A DNA stretch of 60,036 bases from an uncultured Aquimarina sp. (GCA_947498595.1 CANMKX010000024.1:1-60036); one strand, 5' to 3'. Shown: positions 36,766 to 48,474, counted from the first letter of the stretch. Numbers and translations: made by a program. Notes: generated by a model from the sequence alone, not told the origin.

Positions 36766-39700
36766 TTAACGTTTTAAACTAAAGGATCCAGTTAATATAC
36801 GACCATCTTCTAATTCAACTCTATACCAATAATCACTTGATGGCATAGGTGTTTTATTATAAACTCCATCCCATCCTAATCCTGTTGGAGAAACTTTGGT
36901 CAATAACTTTCCGTAGCGATCAAAAATATAGATTAAAGAGTTTCCTAGATGAGTACTAGAAATACCTCTTACATTCCATCGCTCATTGAAAGAATCTCCA
37001 TTAGGAGTAAAAAAATCGGGGAAACCTACTACAGCAATATCTTCTATAGTGATCGGTAAACAACCATTTTTATCTCTAATAAATACGCGATGAAATCCTG
37101 GAGGAACATTTGTAAATGTGGAACTATCTTGATAATTACTAAGCTCGTTATTAACTTCAATAGCATATTCATAATCTCCTAAACCTGTAACATTGATTGT
37201 TACAGTATTGTTATCAACAGCATCGTCAATTTCTATTGATTCTATTGTGGCAGGATTAGAAAGTGTTACTTCTATTGTACGTGTTTTTTCACAGCCATTA
37301 ATATTAGTTACTACTACAGTATAAGTTCCATCCATACCTACATTAATAGTAGGAGAAGTTTCTCCAGTAGACCATAAATAAGTGAATTCTGAAATATCAC
37401 CAGACAAGATTGCAGGAGTTAATGTAACCGATTCATTCTCGCATAAAGATTGGGTTGCTTCAACTTCTATATTAGGCAATTCATGTACTTGTAAAGTAAT
37501 ATTACTAATCCCAAAACAATTATTTGTGTTCTCAATTCGAGCATAAATAATTTGTGTATTGGCAGTTGTATTAACAAAAGGAGTACTTAATGAATTTTCT
37601 TCTAATAAAGCGTCATTTTCTGAAGCATAAAAATTGACAAGAGATCCTAGTGGAGTAGGAATAGTTGTTAGAATGGTATTTTGGATAGTATTGAGATCAA
37701 AACTATAAAAACCATCTTCAGTTCCATCATCGTCACATTGTTCTATTATAATATCAGCTACACCTAGAGGAACTGTATTAAGAGTTAGTGTTGTAATTCT
37801 AATACAGTTGGTCGTAGGATCTATAGCCCTAACATATAGTACTTGATTGTTAGTTGTATTGATATATGAAGTTGTATTTGTAATGAGATTGGTTCCCATT
37901 TCAGCATTTATTTGATCAAGGTGAAATGTAATCGTATTCCCAGTATTTCCTCCTGTAACTTGAGGTAAAGCTTGCTCTAAATTAAATAAAGTAATTCCGT
38001 CACTTGGATTATCCGTATCGCATTGAATTAATGTCGCGTCTGATGTTGTTGGCAATAAATTAATGGTAACTGGGATTTCTGTAGTGTCGTAACAATTAGG
38101 ATTAGCGATATTAGAAATCCTAGCAAAAATAGCAGTAGTTGTTGTATTTAAAATAACGTTTTGAGGCACTGCAATTAAATCAGTATTATTATCAGCACCA
38201 GTTTGAGAAGTATGGTATGTAATTTGAAAAACTAGAGGATCTTGACCGTTAAAAACAGTAGGATCAAGCGTTGTTAAATCAAACATGATTTGACCATTAG
38301 TATCATCTCCATCATCGTCATTGTCACAATTTATTATTGGAGCTACAGGAAAAGCTTCTGGATTGATGAAAATATCAATATCGAAACTTGCTGTATCAAA
38401 ACAATCAGTATTATTAATGTTTTCAATTCTCGCAGCAATAGTCTGTGGATTAGTTTCTGTTACAAAATTTACAGTTAACTCATCAGTATTAGACATAGCG
38501 TCTGCAATAGATCTAAAATATCGAACTTGGAAAAGAGCTGGGTCTTGTGTACCGATAATTGTATTTGTGTATTGAGATAAATCTATCTGTGCTGTTCCAT
38601 CAGTATTAGGTGTACAAAAAACTTCATTGAGAGGGACATTTTGTACAGTAGGAATATCAAAAAACATAACATTGGCAACTCCTATAGCAGGACAACTACC
38701 ATCGTTTAAATCTATTTCGAGACGGTAATTAGCAGAAGTATTTACAATTAATGAGTTTGTCGTATTAGCTATTTGTACATCGTCTACAAACCAAGTATAA
38801 GTTGCTGTAGGGATATTAGTAAAAGAAAGTGTATACGTATCACCAAAGCATAAATTAAGATTAACATCATTAGCTGGTTGGTTAGGGTCGTTTATAATAT
38901 TGATAGATTGTGCAAATAGTGATTGAATGAACGGAGGGAGTCCTATTCTTGAACCTCGATTTCCATCAATATTTATTCTAAAACTTGTTTCTGTATAAGA
39001 AGCATTGTTTCCTAGCATTTCAGGATTTTCTATAACACCTAAAAAGTCACCATTATTAGAACCGAAATCAAATAAAGCTCGATATATTCTACCATCAGGA
39101 GCTAATTGCAATGCTCCAGCACTGAAATTGGTAGTATTCTGTCCATTCTCATTACGAATACGAATACCACTTCCTGCTATTTGTGGATCGGGTAGTGTAA
39201 GATCAAATTGTAATAAAAAACTACCTGAAGAACCGTTGTTTCCGCCACCAACAGTTGCATATAAACGTTCACCACTAGGAGAGAACTCAACCCCATAAGG
39301 AGCGTCACCATCATATAATTCTACTTCATTACTTACGGTTCCTGTTGTATTATCAAAATCGTATAACAATACTTTTCCAGGAGCATTGCCATTAATTTGT
39401 GTAGCAAACCCAAAATGAGCAACAGCTATTTTATCTCCTTCAGGAGCGGCTTTGATATACCCTAGAGCATTTCTTCTGTAACCAGAAATAGGAACTTCAA
39501 CACCTGTATTAGAAATTACAGGAGTTGTATTCACACCGGTGTTATCAACTTCAAAGGCATAGAAGTTATCTATAAAATGAGTGATTACCCAAAAGGAATC
39601 ACAGTTATCGCTTTTTACAGCCGTAATCTTTTCAGAGCATTTATATAAACTCTCTAATTGACTATTAGTATCATAAGTGATTAATTGAATGTTTTTTTGA

Positions 39701-40170
39701 GTAGCTATTACTGCACCTTCTCCACCATTTAGAGACATATCAACTACAGAATACATAAAACCATCATTAACACCATCCCCATCTTGTGTCGTTGGATCAC
39801 TATCAGCATTTTGATGATGAGGTTCATCTACAGTAAATATCAGGTAAATGTTAGGAGTATTAGGTTGTGGAATAATTAAAGCCGATGAGGTACTAGAAGG
39901 ATCGCCTTTAAGTCCAGTACCATTTTGCATAATGGTATGATTTCTAGTAAAAACACGACTTCCATCTGTATAAAAAAGTAATTGACCTGTAGCATCAGAA
40001 ATAGTAGTACATCCTTCAAGGGTATCTACTTGACCATCTGTAAGTATGGTTGGAGGAGTTGTACCAAAATTTACTCCAGCATTTTGCCCAAAGTACCAAT
40101 AATTAGCTTCTCCTTGGGCAAAAATAGTTGAACTTATTATAAGCAATAAGAACGTGTAATAATATCTCAT
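36766..40170 (-). CDS. Secreted T9SS type B sorting-domain protein
   Basis: A 1134 aa exported surface protein. Signal peptide about 1-18 (SSTIFAQG). Residues about 20-420 begin EANYWYFGQNAGVNFG, a common flavobacterial start, and form a beta-propeller-like region (YDFDNTTGTVSNEVELYDG, PYGVEFSPSGERLYATVGG, LQLAPDGRIY). Four related modules of about 90-100 residues follow, starting near 520, 612, 712 and 810, each with (Q/N)CDxD.....GxxxFDL. An Ig-like region (EATQSLCENESVTLTP) precedes the C-terminal gliding-motility-associated type B sorting domain (DFFTPNGDSFNERWNV to the basic end). Likely a T9SS-exported adhesin or surface-layer protein. It has its own promoter box at the end of the ABC permease gene. 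Confidence 0.92.
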   Translation of the reverse strand: MRYYYTFLLLIISSTIFAQGEANYWYFGQNAGVNFGTTPPTILTDGQVDTLEGCTTISDATGQLLFYTDGSRVFTRNHTIMQNGTGLKGDPSSTSSALIIPQPNTPNIYLIFTVDEPHHQNADSDPTTQDGDGVNDGFMYSVVDMSLNGGEGAVIATQKNIQLITYDTNSQLESLYKCSEKITAVKSDNCDSFWVITHFIDNFYAFEVDNTGVNTTPVISNTGVEVPISGYRRNALGYIKAAPEGDKIAVAHFGFATQINGNAPGKVLLYDFDNTTGTVSNEVELYDGDAPYGVEFSPSGERLYATVGGGNNGSSGSFLLQFDLTLPDPQIAGSGIRIRNENGQNTTNFSAGALQLAPDGRIYRALFDFGSNNGDFLGVIENPEMLGNNASYTETSFRINIDGNRGSRIGLPPFIQSLFAQSINIINDPNQPANDVNLNLCFGDTYTLSFTNIPTATYTWFVDDVQIANTTNSLIVNTSANYRLEIDLNDGSCPAIGVANVMFFDIPTVQNVPLNEVFCTPNTDGTAQIDLSQYTNTIIGTQDPALFQVRYFRSIADAMSNTDELTVNFVTETNPQTIAARIENINNTDCFDTASFDIDIFINPEAFPVAPIINCDNDDDGDDTNGQIMFDLTTLDPTVFNGQDPLVFQITYHTSQTGADNNTDLIAVPQNVILNTTTTAIFARISNIANPNCYDTTEIPVTINLLPTTSDATLIQCDTDNPSDGITLFNLEQALPQVTGGNTGNTITFHLDQINAEMGTNLITNTTSYINTTNNQVLYVRAIDPTTNCIRITTLTLNTVPLGVADIIIEQCDDDGTEDGFYSFDLNTIQNTILTTIPTPLGSLVNFYASENDALLEENSLSTPFVNTTANTQIIYARIENTNNCFGISNITLQVHELPNIEVEATQSLCENESVTLTPAILSGDISEFTYLWSTGETSPTINVGMDGTYTVVVTNINGCEKTRTIEVTLSNPATIESIEIDDAVDNNTVTINVTGLGDYEYAIEVNNELSNYQDSSTFTNVPPGFHRVFIRDKNGCLPITIEDIAVVGFPDFFTPNGDSFNERWNVRGISSTHLGNSLIYIFDRYGKLLTKVSPTGLGWDGVYNKTPMPSSDYWYRVELEDGRILTGSFSLKR

Positions 40171-40187
40171 ATATTAGGTATATGAGC

Positions 40188-40195
40188 CAAAGATA
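40188..40195 (-). promoter_or_regulatory. -7 element of the T9SS type B gene
   Basis: On the minus strand this reads TATCTTTG (TAnnTTTG), 18 nt before the start codon and touching the stop codon of the upstream ABC permease gene. No -33 TTG at the normal spacing. Confidence 0.5.
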
Positions 40196-41032
40196 TTATA
40201 AATCTCTCTTTTTTAGTAAAATGTATGAAAGATTAACAAATATTGCAGTCCATACAATTACAATGAGTATCTCGTACCAGTGAACAGCATAATCTTTTTC
40301 GATATTAGTCCCTAATTGGTTTGCAGCTGATTGAATAAAATTTAATCTTGAAAATGGTTCTTTAATAAGGTTTGACATTGCTTCAAGAGGAAGAAAACCT
40401 GTAACTGTCTCTGCTATATTCGTTCCTTTAAACACTTTGAACTTTAAAACTGCATAAAAGATATTTTCAAAAATATACCATATAAATAGGAAACCTAAAG
40501 CAAAAGCTGAACGCTTAATTAAAACACCTAAAAACATACAAAAAGTAAAAAAGCCAATAAGTTTTACTAAATAGGCTACTACATATTCTAAATCAGAAAA
40601 GATAATTGAAAATTCATTATAATCTGAAAAACTTAAACCGAGTATCATTGATACAATAAACAGAAATAGTGTAGATGCTAATGCAAAAGTAAACGCAGTT
40701 AAAAATTTAGATAAAATAAATTCCTTTTTACTTAAACCATCAATTAAATTTTGTTTTAAAGTCCTATTACTATATTCATTGGCAATCGTAGAAACAATAA
40801 CAATCGCAAAGAATAATTTTAACCAAGATACCAGATAAGTATTAAAATGCCAGATATATGGGAAATTAAAAATACCTTGATCAGCAACTCTAAATTTTAC
40901 TCCAGCAAAATTAAATTCAATAGAAGCTATAAGAGCAACAAAAGTAATAAGTATGAAATAAGTAATTGTGATTATTTTAGCGGCCTTACTATGACGCAAT
41001 TTTTGAAATTCTATATTGAGTAGTCGTAGCAT
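40196..41032 (-). CDS. ABC transporter permease
   Basis: Integral membrane subunit of an ABC exporter, 278 aa with about six hydrophobic segments (near residues 18-38, 60-80, 105-130, 145-165, 170-190 and 250-270). NEYSNRTLKQNLIDGLSKKEFILSKF is the typical cytoplasmic coupling region of ABC-2 type permeases. Substrate unknown. The ATPase gene is 4 bp upstream, so the two form a transcriptional unit. Confidence 0.88.
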   Translation of the reverse strand: MLRLLNIEFQKLRHSKAAKIITITYFILITFVALIASIEFNFAGVKFRVADQGIFNFPYIWHFNTYLVSWLKLFFAIVIVSTIANEYSNRTLKQNLIDGLSKKEFILSKFLTAFTFALASTLFLFIVSMILGLSFSDYNEFSIIFSDLEYVVAYLVKLIGFFTFCMFLGVLIKRSAFALGFLFIWYIFENIFYAVLKFKVFKGTNIAETVTGFLPLEAMSNLIKEPFSRLNFIQSAANQLGTNIEKDYAVHWYEILIVIVWTAIFVNLSYILLKKRDL

Positions 41033-41036
41033 AATT

Positions 41037-41936
41037 TTATTGTAAGTTGTTGGTTAATTGTAAGAATTGCTCTTCTAAACTTTCTTTTCTCTTAACTAGA
41101 TGTGATAAAGAAATGCCAGTTTGATGTAACTGAGTATTCAAAGATTCAGCATCTAATTCTTTTGTTAAAAAAGCTACGATTTTATCTTCTTCTATTTTTA
41201 TGTTTCCAAATGAATCATGTTTGGAAAGCCATGTTTGAAGTTCTGAATTGTTTTTGCTTTTTAGTTCAAAGAAACCTTTACTAGCGTTCATCTCGTCAAC
41301 ACGACCGGCATAAAGTTTAACTCCTTTACGTAAAATAACAACATGACTACATACTTTTTCTACCTCGTCTAGTAAATGCGAAGCTAGAAGGATGGTTGTA
41401 CCTTGTGCAGCAATTATTTTTATGATTTCTCTTATTTGGTGTATTCCTTGAGGATCCAAACCATTAGTAGGTTCGTCTAGAATTAAAATTTCAGGATCAT
41501 TTAATAGAGCAGAGGCAATAGCTAGACGTTGCTTCATCCCTAAAGAGAAAGTTCTGAATTTACTGTCTTTACGCTCTAATAATCCTACAACTTCAAGTTT
41601 TTCTTCGATTTTATCAGCTGTAATTCCTTTTATTTGACATACTAATTTTAAATTTTGAGCAGCAGTCATATAAGGATAAAAATTAGGACGTTCTATTATA
41701 GCGCCTACTTTTTTTAATGCATCATGAGTAGATGTATGCCCATCAAACCAAGTAAAATTACCAGAAGTAGCATTTACTACGTTTAATACGATTCCTAAAG
41801 TAGTGGATTTTCCACTACCATTAGGACCTAAAATACCGTAAACATTTCCCTTTTTGATTGTAAAGGAAAGATTGTTTACAGCAGTCAAGGGACCAAATTT
41901 TTTGGTCAGGTTGTTTATTGTTAATATAGTTTCCAA
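41037..41936 (-). CDS. ABC transporter ATP-binding protein
   Basis: ATPase of the same exporter, 299 aa. Walker A is GILGPNGSGKSTTLG (about 34-48), the signature is FSLGMKQRL, Walker B is ILILDEPTNGLDPQG, and the switch His is in LLASHLLDEVEK. The C-terminal 80 residues (DAESLNTQLHQTGISLSHLVKRKESLEEQF) match the regulatory tail common in Bacteroidota drug/lipid-type ABC-2 ATPases. Upstream partner of the permease gene. Confidence 0.93.
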   Translation of the reverse strand: METILTINNLTKKFGPLTAVNNLSFTIKKGNVYGILGPNGSGKSTTLGIVLNVVNATSGNFTWFDGHTSTHDALKKVGAIIERPNFYPYMTAAQNLKLVCQIKGITADKIEEKLEVVGLLERKDSKFRTFSLGMKQRLAIASALLNDPEILILDEPTNGLDPQGIHQIREIIKIIAAQGTTILLASHLLDEVEKVCSHVVILRKGVKLYAGRVDEMNASKGFFELKSKNNSELQTWLSKHDSFGNIKIEEDKIVAFLTKELDAESLNTQLHQTGISLSHLVKRKESLEEQFLQLTNNLQ

Positions 41937-42040
41937 TATTTTTCTATTTTCTTGATTGGTATACTTACTTGACGAATAAATATCATTTTTGTTACAACTT
42001 GCTCGATCTAATCTCTTTATATCAATTGTTTTAAAATAAA

Positions 42041-42067
42041 AAAAGGTCTCTATTATAGAGACCTTTT
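42041..42067 (-). terminator. yidC terminator
   Basis: AAAAGGTCTCTA / TAGAGACCTTTT, a perfect 12 bp stem with a TTA loop, A/T-rich on both sides, 26 bp beyond the yidC stop. Confidence 0.92.
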
Positions 42068-42092
42068 TTATTATGTTATAAAATAAAACGAA

Positions 42093-43955
42093 TTATTTTT
42101 TACTTGCATTTTTTTGTGCTTCAGCTTGTTCCATCATCGCCTTCATTCTCTTTTGAAACTTATTTTCTTTTTTAGGTTTCTTTTTGTTTTCCTGAATTTT
42201 AGCATGAATTTTATCTTCATCAATAATAACGTATTTGATAACAAGCATAATTCCAATTGTAATTAAGTTCGAAATAAAATAGTATAATGATAAACCACTA
42301 GCATAGTTATTAAAGAAAAATAACATCATTAATGGTGATAAGTACATCATAAATTTCATATTAGGCATACCTGGTTGCTGAGTCTGCATTGTTTGCCCAG
42401 TTGTCATTGTCATGTATATGAAAATAGCGATAGAAGCTAAAATTGGAAATAAACTAATGTGGTCTCCATAAAAAGGAATGGTAAAAGGTAACTCTGCAAT
42501 AGTATCATAACTTGATAAATCATCAGCCCATAAGAAACTTTTTTGACGTAATTGAAAAGTACTAGGGAAGAAGTTGAATAAAGCATAAAATACAGGGATT
42601 TGCATTAATGCAGGTAAACAACCACTCATAGGACTTGCGCCGGCTTTACTATACAGAGCCATTGTTTCCTGTTGTTTTTTCATAGCATTATCCTTATACT
42701 TTTCATTGATCTCATTGATCTCAGGACGTAAAACTTTCATTTTAGCTTGAGAAACATATGATTTGTAAGTAACAGGAGATAAAACTATACGTACAATAAT
42801 AGTCATTACTACAATTGCTAAACCATATGGTAAGAATCCGCTTAAAAATCCAAAGAAATTAATGAAAATATAACGGTTTATCCAACCAAATATACCCCAT
42901 CCTAAAGGAACTACTTCGTCCAGGTTGCGATCATAACTATCTAAAGTTTTATAATCAGTAGGACCATAATACCAATCCATAGCGTAATTTAATTCGCCAC
43001 CAGTTAACTCTAGAGGTATTGATGCTGTAAATGCTTTTGTAGCTTTTATATCTTTATCGTCTGCTTCACTAATTTGTGCTAAATTTTTGGAAGTAAAAGA
43101 TGCATTTTTAAAAGGCGTATCTGTTAATAGTATTGAAGTAAAGAAATGTTGCTTAAAAGCAATCCATGTAACATCAATAGCAGTGTCATCTGTAGATTTA
43201 CCCTGACCAAGATAATCATCTTTACCTCCTTCATATTCAAATAATACTTCTGTATATCTATTCTCGTAAGAAGCACTTTTTGCTTGTCTAATTGTTTCTA
43301 AATCCCAATTAAGATTTATAGGTTGACTACTATTAATTACATTTTGTAAACCTTGAGATCGAATAGCGAAATCGATCATGTAGTCATTAGGACTTAATTC
43401 ATAACGATATTCTAAAAATTGACTTTGAGAAACTTTTAGTTTCATAGAAAGAATAGTATTCTCTCCATTTTTTGTTACAGTAGGTTCAAAAAATAAATCT
43501 TTAGTATTTAATGTTCGATTATCTGTAGTTCCTAAATTAATATTAAAGTTAGCATTCTTACCATCTTTGATAAGGTATACAGGAATAGAATCATAGGTTT
43601 TATATTTTTTTAATTTGGCTTCATAAATATAACCTCCTTGATTACTGATTTTTAAACTTAAAACATCATTTTCGATATGAGTTATCCCATTTTGAGCAGA
43701 TGGCAAAGACGCTGAATATGCAAAAGCACCTAGTTGACTTTTAGCCTGTTCAAGAGCTAAAGAATCTTGAGGATTAACTATAAGCGTATTCTTTTTTGAA
43801 GCAGCCGTTATATTTGTAGTATCTACCTGTTCTTGAGTTGTAGTATCTGTTAAAGCTTCATCTTTAGAAGGATTCTTAAAAAGCATCCAAGTTAAGATTC
43901 CTGCAATTAATACAAATCCGATGATTGAATTAAAATCAAATTTCTTTTCTTCCAT
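42093..43955 (-). CDS. yidC: Membrane protein insertase YidC
   Basis: Inserts and folds inner-membrane proteins, alone or with SecYEG; 620 aa, the long Gram-negative type. An N-terminal anchor (residues 10-25, SIIGFVLIAGILTWMLF) is followed by the large periplasmic beta-sandwich (about 75-345) and the conserved C-terminal insertase core: PYGLAIVVMTIIVRIVLSP, PEINEINEKYKDN, MSGCLPALMQIPVFYALFNFFP, PLMMLFFFNNYASGLSLYYF. The cytoplasmic tail is Lys-rich. It follows pyrG by 119 bp on the same strand, a pairing conserved in flavobacteria as far as I recall. Confidence 0.97.
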   Translation of the reverse strand: MEEKKFDFNSIIGFVLIAGILTWMLFKNPSKDEALTDTTTQEQVDTTNITAASKKNTLIVNPQDSLALEQAKSQLGAFAYSASLPSAQNGITHIENDVLSLKISNQGGYIYEAKLKKYKTYDSIPVYLIKDGKNANFNINLGTTDNRTLNTKDLFFEPTVTKNGENTILSMKLKVSQSQFLEYRYELSPNDYMIDFAIRSQGLQNVINSSQPINLNWDLETIRQAKSASYENRYTEVLFEYEGGKDDYLGQGKSTDDTAIDVTWIAFKQHFFTSILLTDTPFKNASFTSKNLAQISEADDKDIKATKAFTASIPLELTGGELNYAMDWYYGPTDYKTLDSYDRNLDEVVPLGWGIFGWINRYIFINFFGFLSGFLPYGLAIVVMTIIVRIVLSPVTYKSYVSQAKMKVLRPEINEINEKYKDNAMKKQQETMALYSKAGASPMSGCLPALMQIPVFYALFNFFPSTFQLRQKSFLWADDLSSYDTIAELPFTIPFYGDHISLFPILASIAIFIYMTMTTGQTMQTQQPGMPNMKFMMYLSPLMMLFFFNNYASGLSLYYFISNLITIGIMLVIKYVIIDEDKIHAKIQENKKKPKKENKFQKRMKAMMEQAEAQKNASKK

Positions 43956-44074
43956 TGAGTATTCCTGATCAAAAATTTTTTAGAATTAAAAAACTTTCTT
44001 TTTGTTAATTATTAATTAAATATTGATAAATCAATTATTTTTCCAATTTTACTTTTCATGCCAATATGGCATTT

Positions 44075-45763
<1,689 letters not shown>

Positions 45764-45861
45764 TTATAGCAATGTTCTTACGAATTTTAAATTTGAAAAC
45801 AATTGGCTAAGATGTTGATATGTTTTGTTTTATGCTTTGTTGTAGAAGCTTGTGATAAAAA

Positions 45862-45885
45862 AATCCCTCTTATGTAAGAGGGATT
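45862..45885 (-). terminator. DUF5606 gene terminator
   Basis: AATCCCTCTT / AAGAGGGATT (10 bp stem) with a T7 run on the minus-strand exit side, 32 bp past the DUF5606 stop. Confidence 0.88.
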
Positions 45886-45916
45886 AAATATGTTTTGATG
45901 CTATGTTGTAAGAAGC

Positions 45917-46336
45917 TTATTCTTCTTCTTCACTAGCATTTTGAGCTACTTCAGAAAAATCTGTAAGTCCTTTGCTTTGTAAAATATTATACCATTGTAT
46001 AACTTTTTTAATGTCACTAGGATATACTCTATCAGTATCGTAATTAGGTAAAATCTCACTGAAAAAAGAAGTCAAAACCTCTTTAGATTCCTTGTGATTA
46101 ATAGTTTGCTCTCCGTTAGCTTTTTCTTTAATTTGACTTAAAACTTCACGTAAAGGTACTTCTTCTGTATAAGTGTAAATAGCAATTTCACTTAAAACAC
46201 TTACATTATGTCTCATACTAATAGACATACGCTTACCATCAGCTAATGATTCTGCGATGAAACCACTTCTGGTTTGTGCTTTTAATTCGTATAATCCAGG
46301 TTTTCCTGAAATTGCTAATATTTTATCTAAGCTCAT
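45917..46336 (-). CDS. DUF5606 family protein
   Basis: A 139 aa protein of the flavobacterial DUF5606 family, recognised from SLDKILAISGKPGLYELKAQTRSGFIAESLADGKR at the N-terminus. The C-terminal half is acidic (ends ASEEEE) and largely helical. No function is known. Found 80 bp downstream of def in the same orientation; its steady link with def and ruvX in flavobacteria suggests a translation- or growth-related task, but this is inference. Confidence 0.88.
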   Translation of the reverse strand: MSLDKILAISGKPGLYELKAQTRSGFIAESLADGKRMSISMRHNVSVLSEIAIYTYTEEVPLREVLSQIKEKANGEQTINHKESKEVLTSFFSEILPNYDTDRVYPSDIKKVIQWYNILQSKGLTDFSEVAQNASEEEE

Positions 46337-46416
46337 ATATTTTTAAATTCTAAAATGTCTTTTTTATTCAATAAGGCGGCAAATATCAATAGTTTGTTGT
46401 TAATAATCAAAAAAAA

Positions 46417-47007
46417 TTAACGACCTTTTTTAGCTAACGGAAATTTCATGCGATAATCAACACGTATTTTTCCAATAGATATATTACCTAATTTACCTTT
46501 TATTAAACGTTTTTTTAGACTAGATAGTTTATCTGTAAATAAAATTCCTTCAATATGATCATATTCATGTTGTATGACTCTAGCAGCTAGTCCACTATAA
46601 GATTCAGTATGTTCAACAAAATTTTCATCATAATAACGAATTTTGATTGTCTCTTTTCTGAAAACATCTTCTCGTACATCAGGAATACTTAAACACCCTT
46701 CGTTAAAAGCCCATTCTTCGCCTGTTTCTTCTAGAATAATAGGATTGATAAATGGTTTTTTTAATGTTTTTAAAATAGCAATCTCTTCTTCTGTATTTTC
46801 TTCATCATCAGCAAAAGGTTCTGTATCTATAATAAATAATCGGATAGGTAAACCTATTTGTGGAGCAGCTAATCCAACACCATGTGCATTATACATAGTT
46901 TCGAACATATTATCTATTAACTCAGTTAAATTTGGGTGTTCTTTAGTAATATCTTTAGCTTTTTTTCTTAATACAGGATCTCCGTATGCAACAATTGGTA
47001 AAACCAT
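46417..47007 (-). CDS. def: Peptide deformylase
   Basis: Removes the formyl group from the initiator Met of new proteins; 196 aa. All three motifs are present: GVGLAAPQIG, EGCLSIP (metal Cys) and HEYDHIEG (metal His pair and catalytic Glu). The insertion of about 12 acidic residues (EPFADDEENTEEEIA) before the EGCLS motif is seen in Bacteroidota enzymes. It follows ruvX by 44 bp and is likely co-transcribed. Confidence 0.97.
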   Translation of the reverse strand: MVLPIVAYGDPVLRKKAKDITKEHPNLTELIDNMFETMYNAHGVGLAAPQIGLPIRLFIIDTEPFADDEENTEEEIAILKTLKKPFINPIILEETGEEWAFNEGCLSIPDVREDVFRKETIKIRYYDENFVEHTESYSGLAARVIQHEYDHIEGILFTDKLSSLKKRLIKGKLGNISIGKIRVDYRMKFPLAKKGR

Positions 47008-47051
47008 TTCTTATTTTGTCTAAATTAATCTTAAAATTAAAAAATCAAGAA

Positions 47052-47462
47052 TTATAAATTATATAAATAATCTTGAAGTATGATAGTAGCACTTATTTGA
47101 TCTACTAAAGCTTTATTTTGCCTTTTCTTTTTAGAAATTCCACTAGCTAACATTGTATTGAAGGCTATTTTTGAAGTAAAACGTTCATCTATTCTCTTGA
47201 TAGGAATAGAAGGATATAACGAACTTAATTTCGCTATAAAAGGTTTGATAAGTGCTTCACTTTCTGAAGCTTCTCCATGCAAACGCTTAGGTTCTCCAAT
47301 AATGAATAATTCAATATCCTCTTTAACAAGATACTCTTTTAACCAATTTAATAAGGATTTAGTATCAACAGTAGTTAAACCTGATGCAATAATCTTTGAT
47401 TCATCGGTAACGGCAATTCCACAACGTTTACCTCCATAATCTATAGCTAGAATGCGTGCCAT
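47052..47462 (-). CDS. ruvX: Holliday junction resolvase RuvX/YqgF
   Basis: RNase H-fold nuclease, 136 aa, taking part in 16S rRNA 5' maturation and/or junction resolution. Seen: ILAIDYGGKRCGIAVTD (catalytic Asp 7), FIIGEPKRLHGEAS (Glu), and VDERFTSKIAF plus KKKRQNKALVDQISATIIL (distal Asp). Starts 8-13 nt after a TATTTTTG box, so the leader is very short. First gene of the ruvX-def-DUF5606 run. Confidence 0.93.
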   Translation of the reverse strand: MARILAIDYGGKRCGIAVTDESKIIASGLTTVDTKSLLNWLKEYLVKEDIELFIIGEPKRLHGEASESEALIKPFIAKLSSLYPSIPIKRIDERFTSKIAFNTMLASGISKKKRQNKALVDQISATIILQDYLYNL

Positions 47463-47475
47463 TATAAATTTTTTG

Positions 47476-47483
47476 CAAAAATA
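47476..47483 (-). promoter_or_regulatory. ruvX -7 promoter element
   Basis: Minus-strand TATTTTTG (TAnnTTTG), ending 13 nt ahead of the ruvX ATG, implying a leader of under 10 nt. Confidence 0.5.
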
Positions 47484-47634
47484 TGATTTATATTGATAGT
47501 ATAGAAATTTAAATGCTAAGTATCTTTAACTTAAGAATAAAATTAGTTTAAAAAAGAGCATATTAAGTATGTTTTTTTATACACATAGTTACGTGTAAAT
47601 TCAATTGAAGCATTATCTTTACCACAAAAAAACA

Positions 47635-48450
47635 ATGAATCAATTGCAAGAAATCATAGAAAAAGCTTGGGAAGATAGAGCTTTATTAAAAGAAACTAAA
47701 ACCCAAGATGCTATACGTAATGTTGTAGATCTATTAGATAAAGGAGAACTTAGAGTAGCTGAGCCTAAAGAAACTGGATGGCAAGTAAATGAATGGGTTA
47801 AAAAAGCTGTAGTTCTATATTTTCCAATACAAAAAATGGAAACGTTAGAAGCAGGTATTTTTGAATATCATGATAAAATCCCGTTAAAGAAAGGTTATGA
47901 AGCAAAAGGCATACGAGTAGTTCCTAACGCCGTAGCTAGGCATGGAGCATATATATCATCAGGTACAATTTTGATGCCTAGTTATGTTAATATAGGTGCT
48001 TATGTAGATGAAGGAACAATGGTTGATACATGGGCAACAGTAGGAAGCTGTGCACAAATTGGAAAGAATGTACATTTAAGTGGAGGTGTAGGTATTGGAG
48101 GAGTACTAGAACCATTACAAGCGGCTCCCGTAATTATTGAAGAGAATGCCTTTATAGGTTCTAGATGTATTGTTGTAGAAGGAGTGAAAGTAGAACGTGA
48201 AGCTGTTCTTGGAGCAAATGTAGTATTAACGGCATCTACTAAGATTATTGATGTAACAGGAGATGAACCTGTAGAAATGAAAGGAATAGTTCCAGCTCAA
48301 TCAGTAGTAATTCCAGGAAGTTATACTAAGAAATTTCCAGCAGGAGAGTATAATGTGCCTTGTGCTTTAATTATAGGAAAGCGTAAAGAAAGTACCAATA
48401 AAAAGACATCATTAAACGATGCATTGCGTGAATATGACGTTGCGGTTTAA
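47635..48450 (+). CDS. dapD: Tetrahydrodipicolinate N-succinyltransferase
   Basis: Adds a succinyl group to tetrahydrodipicolinate in the DAP/lysine pathway; 271 aa from the ATG at 47635 (a TTG 30 bp upstream is in frame but less likely). The N-terminal helical part (LQEIIEKAWEDRALL) precedes a left-handed beta-helix with hexapeptide repeats (ISSGTILMPSYVNIGAYVDEGTMVDTWATVGSCAQIGKNVHLSGGVGIGG, split over residues about 110-160), and the C-terminal GSYTKKFPAGEYNVPCALIIGKR. The succinylase branch is therefore used, complementing lysA at 19.9 kb. Monocistronic. Confidence 0.96.
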   Translation: MNQLQEIIEKAWEDRALLKETKTQDAIRNVVDLLDKGELRVAEPKETGWQVNEWVKKAVVLYFPIQKMETLEAGIFEYHDKIPLKKGYEAKGIRVVPNAVARHGAYISSGTILMPSYVNIGAYVDEGTMVDTWATVGSCAQIGKNVHLSGGVGIGGVLEPLQAAPVIIEENAFIGSRCIVVEGVKVEREAVLGANVVLTASTKIIDVTGDEPVEMKGIVPAQSVVIPGSYTKKFPAGEYNVPCALIIGKRKESTNKKTSLNDALREYDVAV

Positions 48451-48474
48451 TCAAATGTTTTAAAGATAAAATAA

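Noticed and set aside
39005..39298. Open frame of 97 codons on the plus strand inside the T9SS type B gene
   Set aside because: Opposite-strand shadow of a strongly conserved surface protein; composition matches no protein family.
46643..47023. Open frame of 126 codons opposite def
   Set aside because: Antisense to the conserved deformylase motifs; not a gene.
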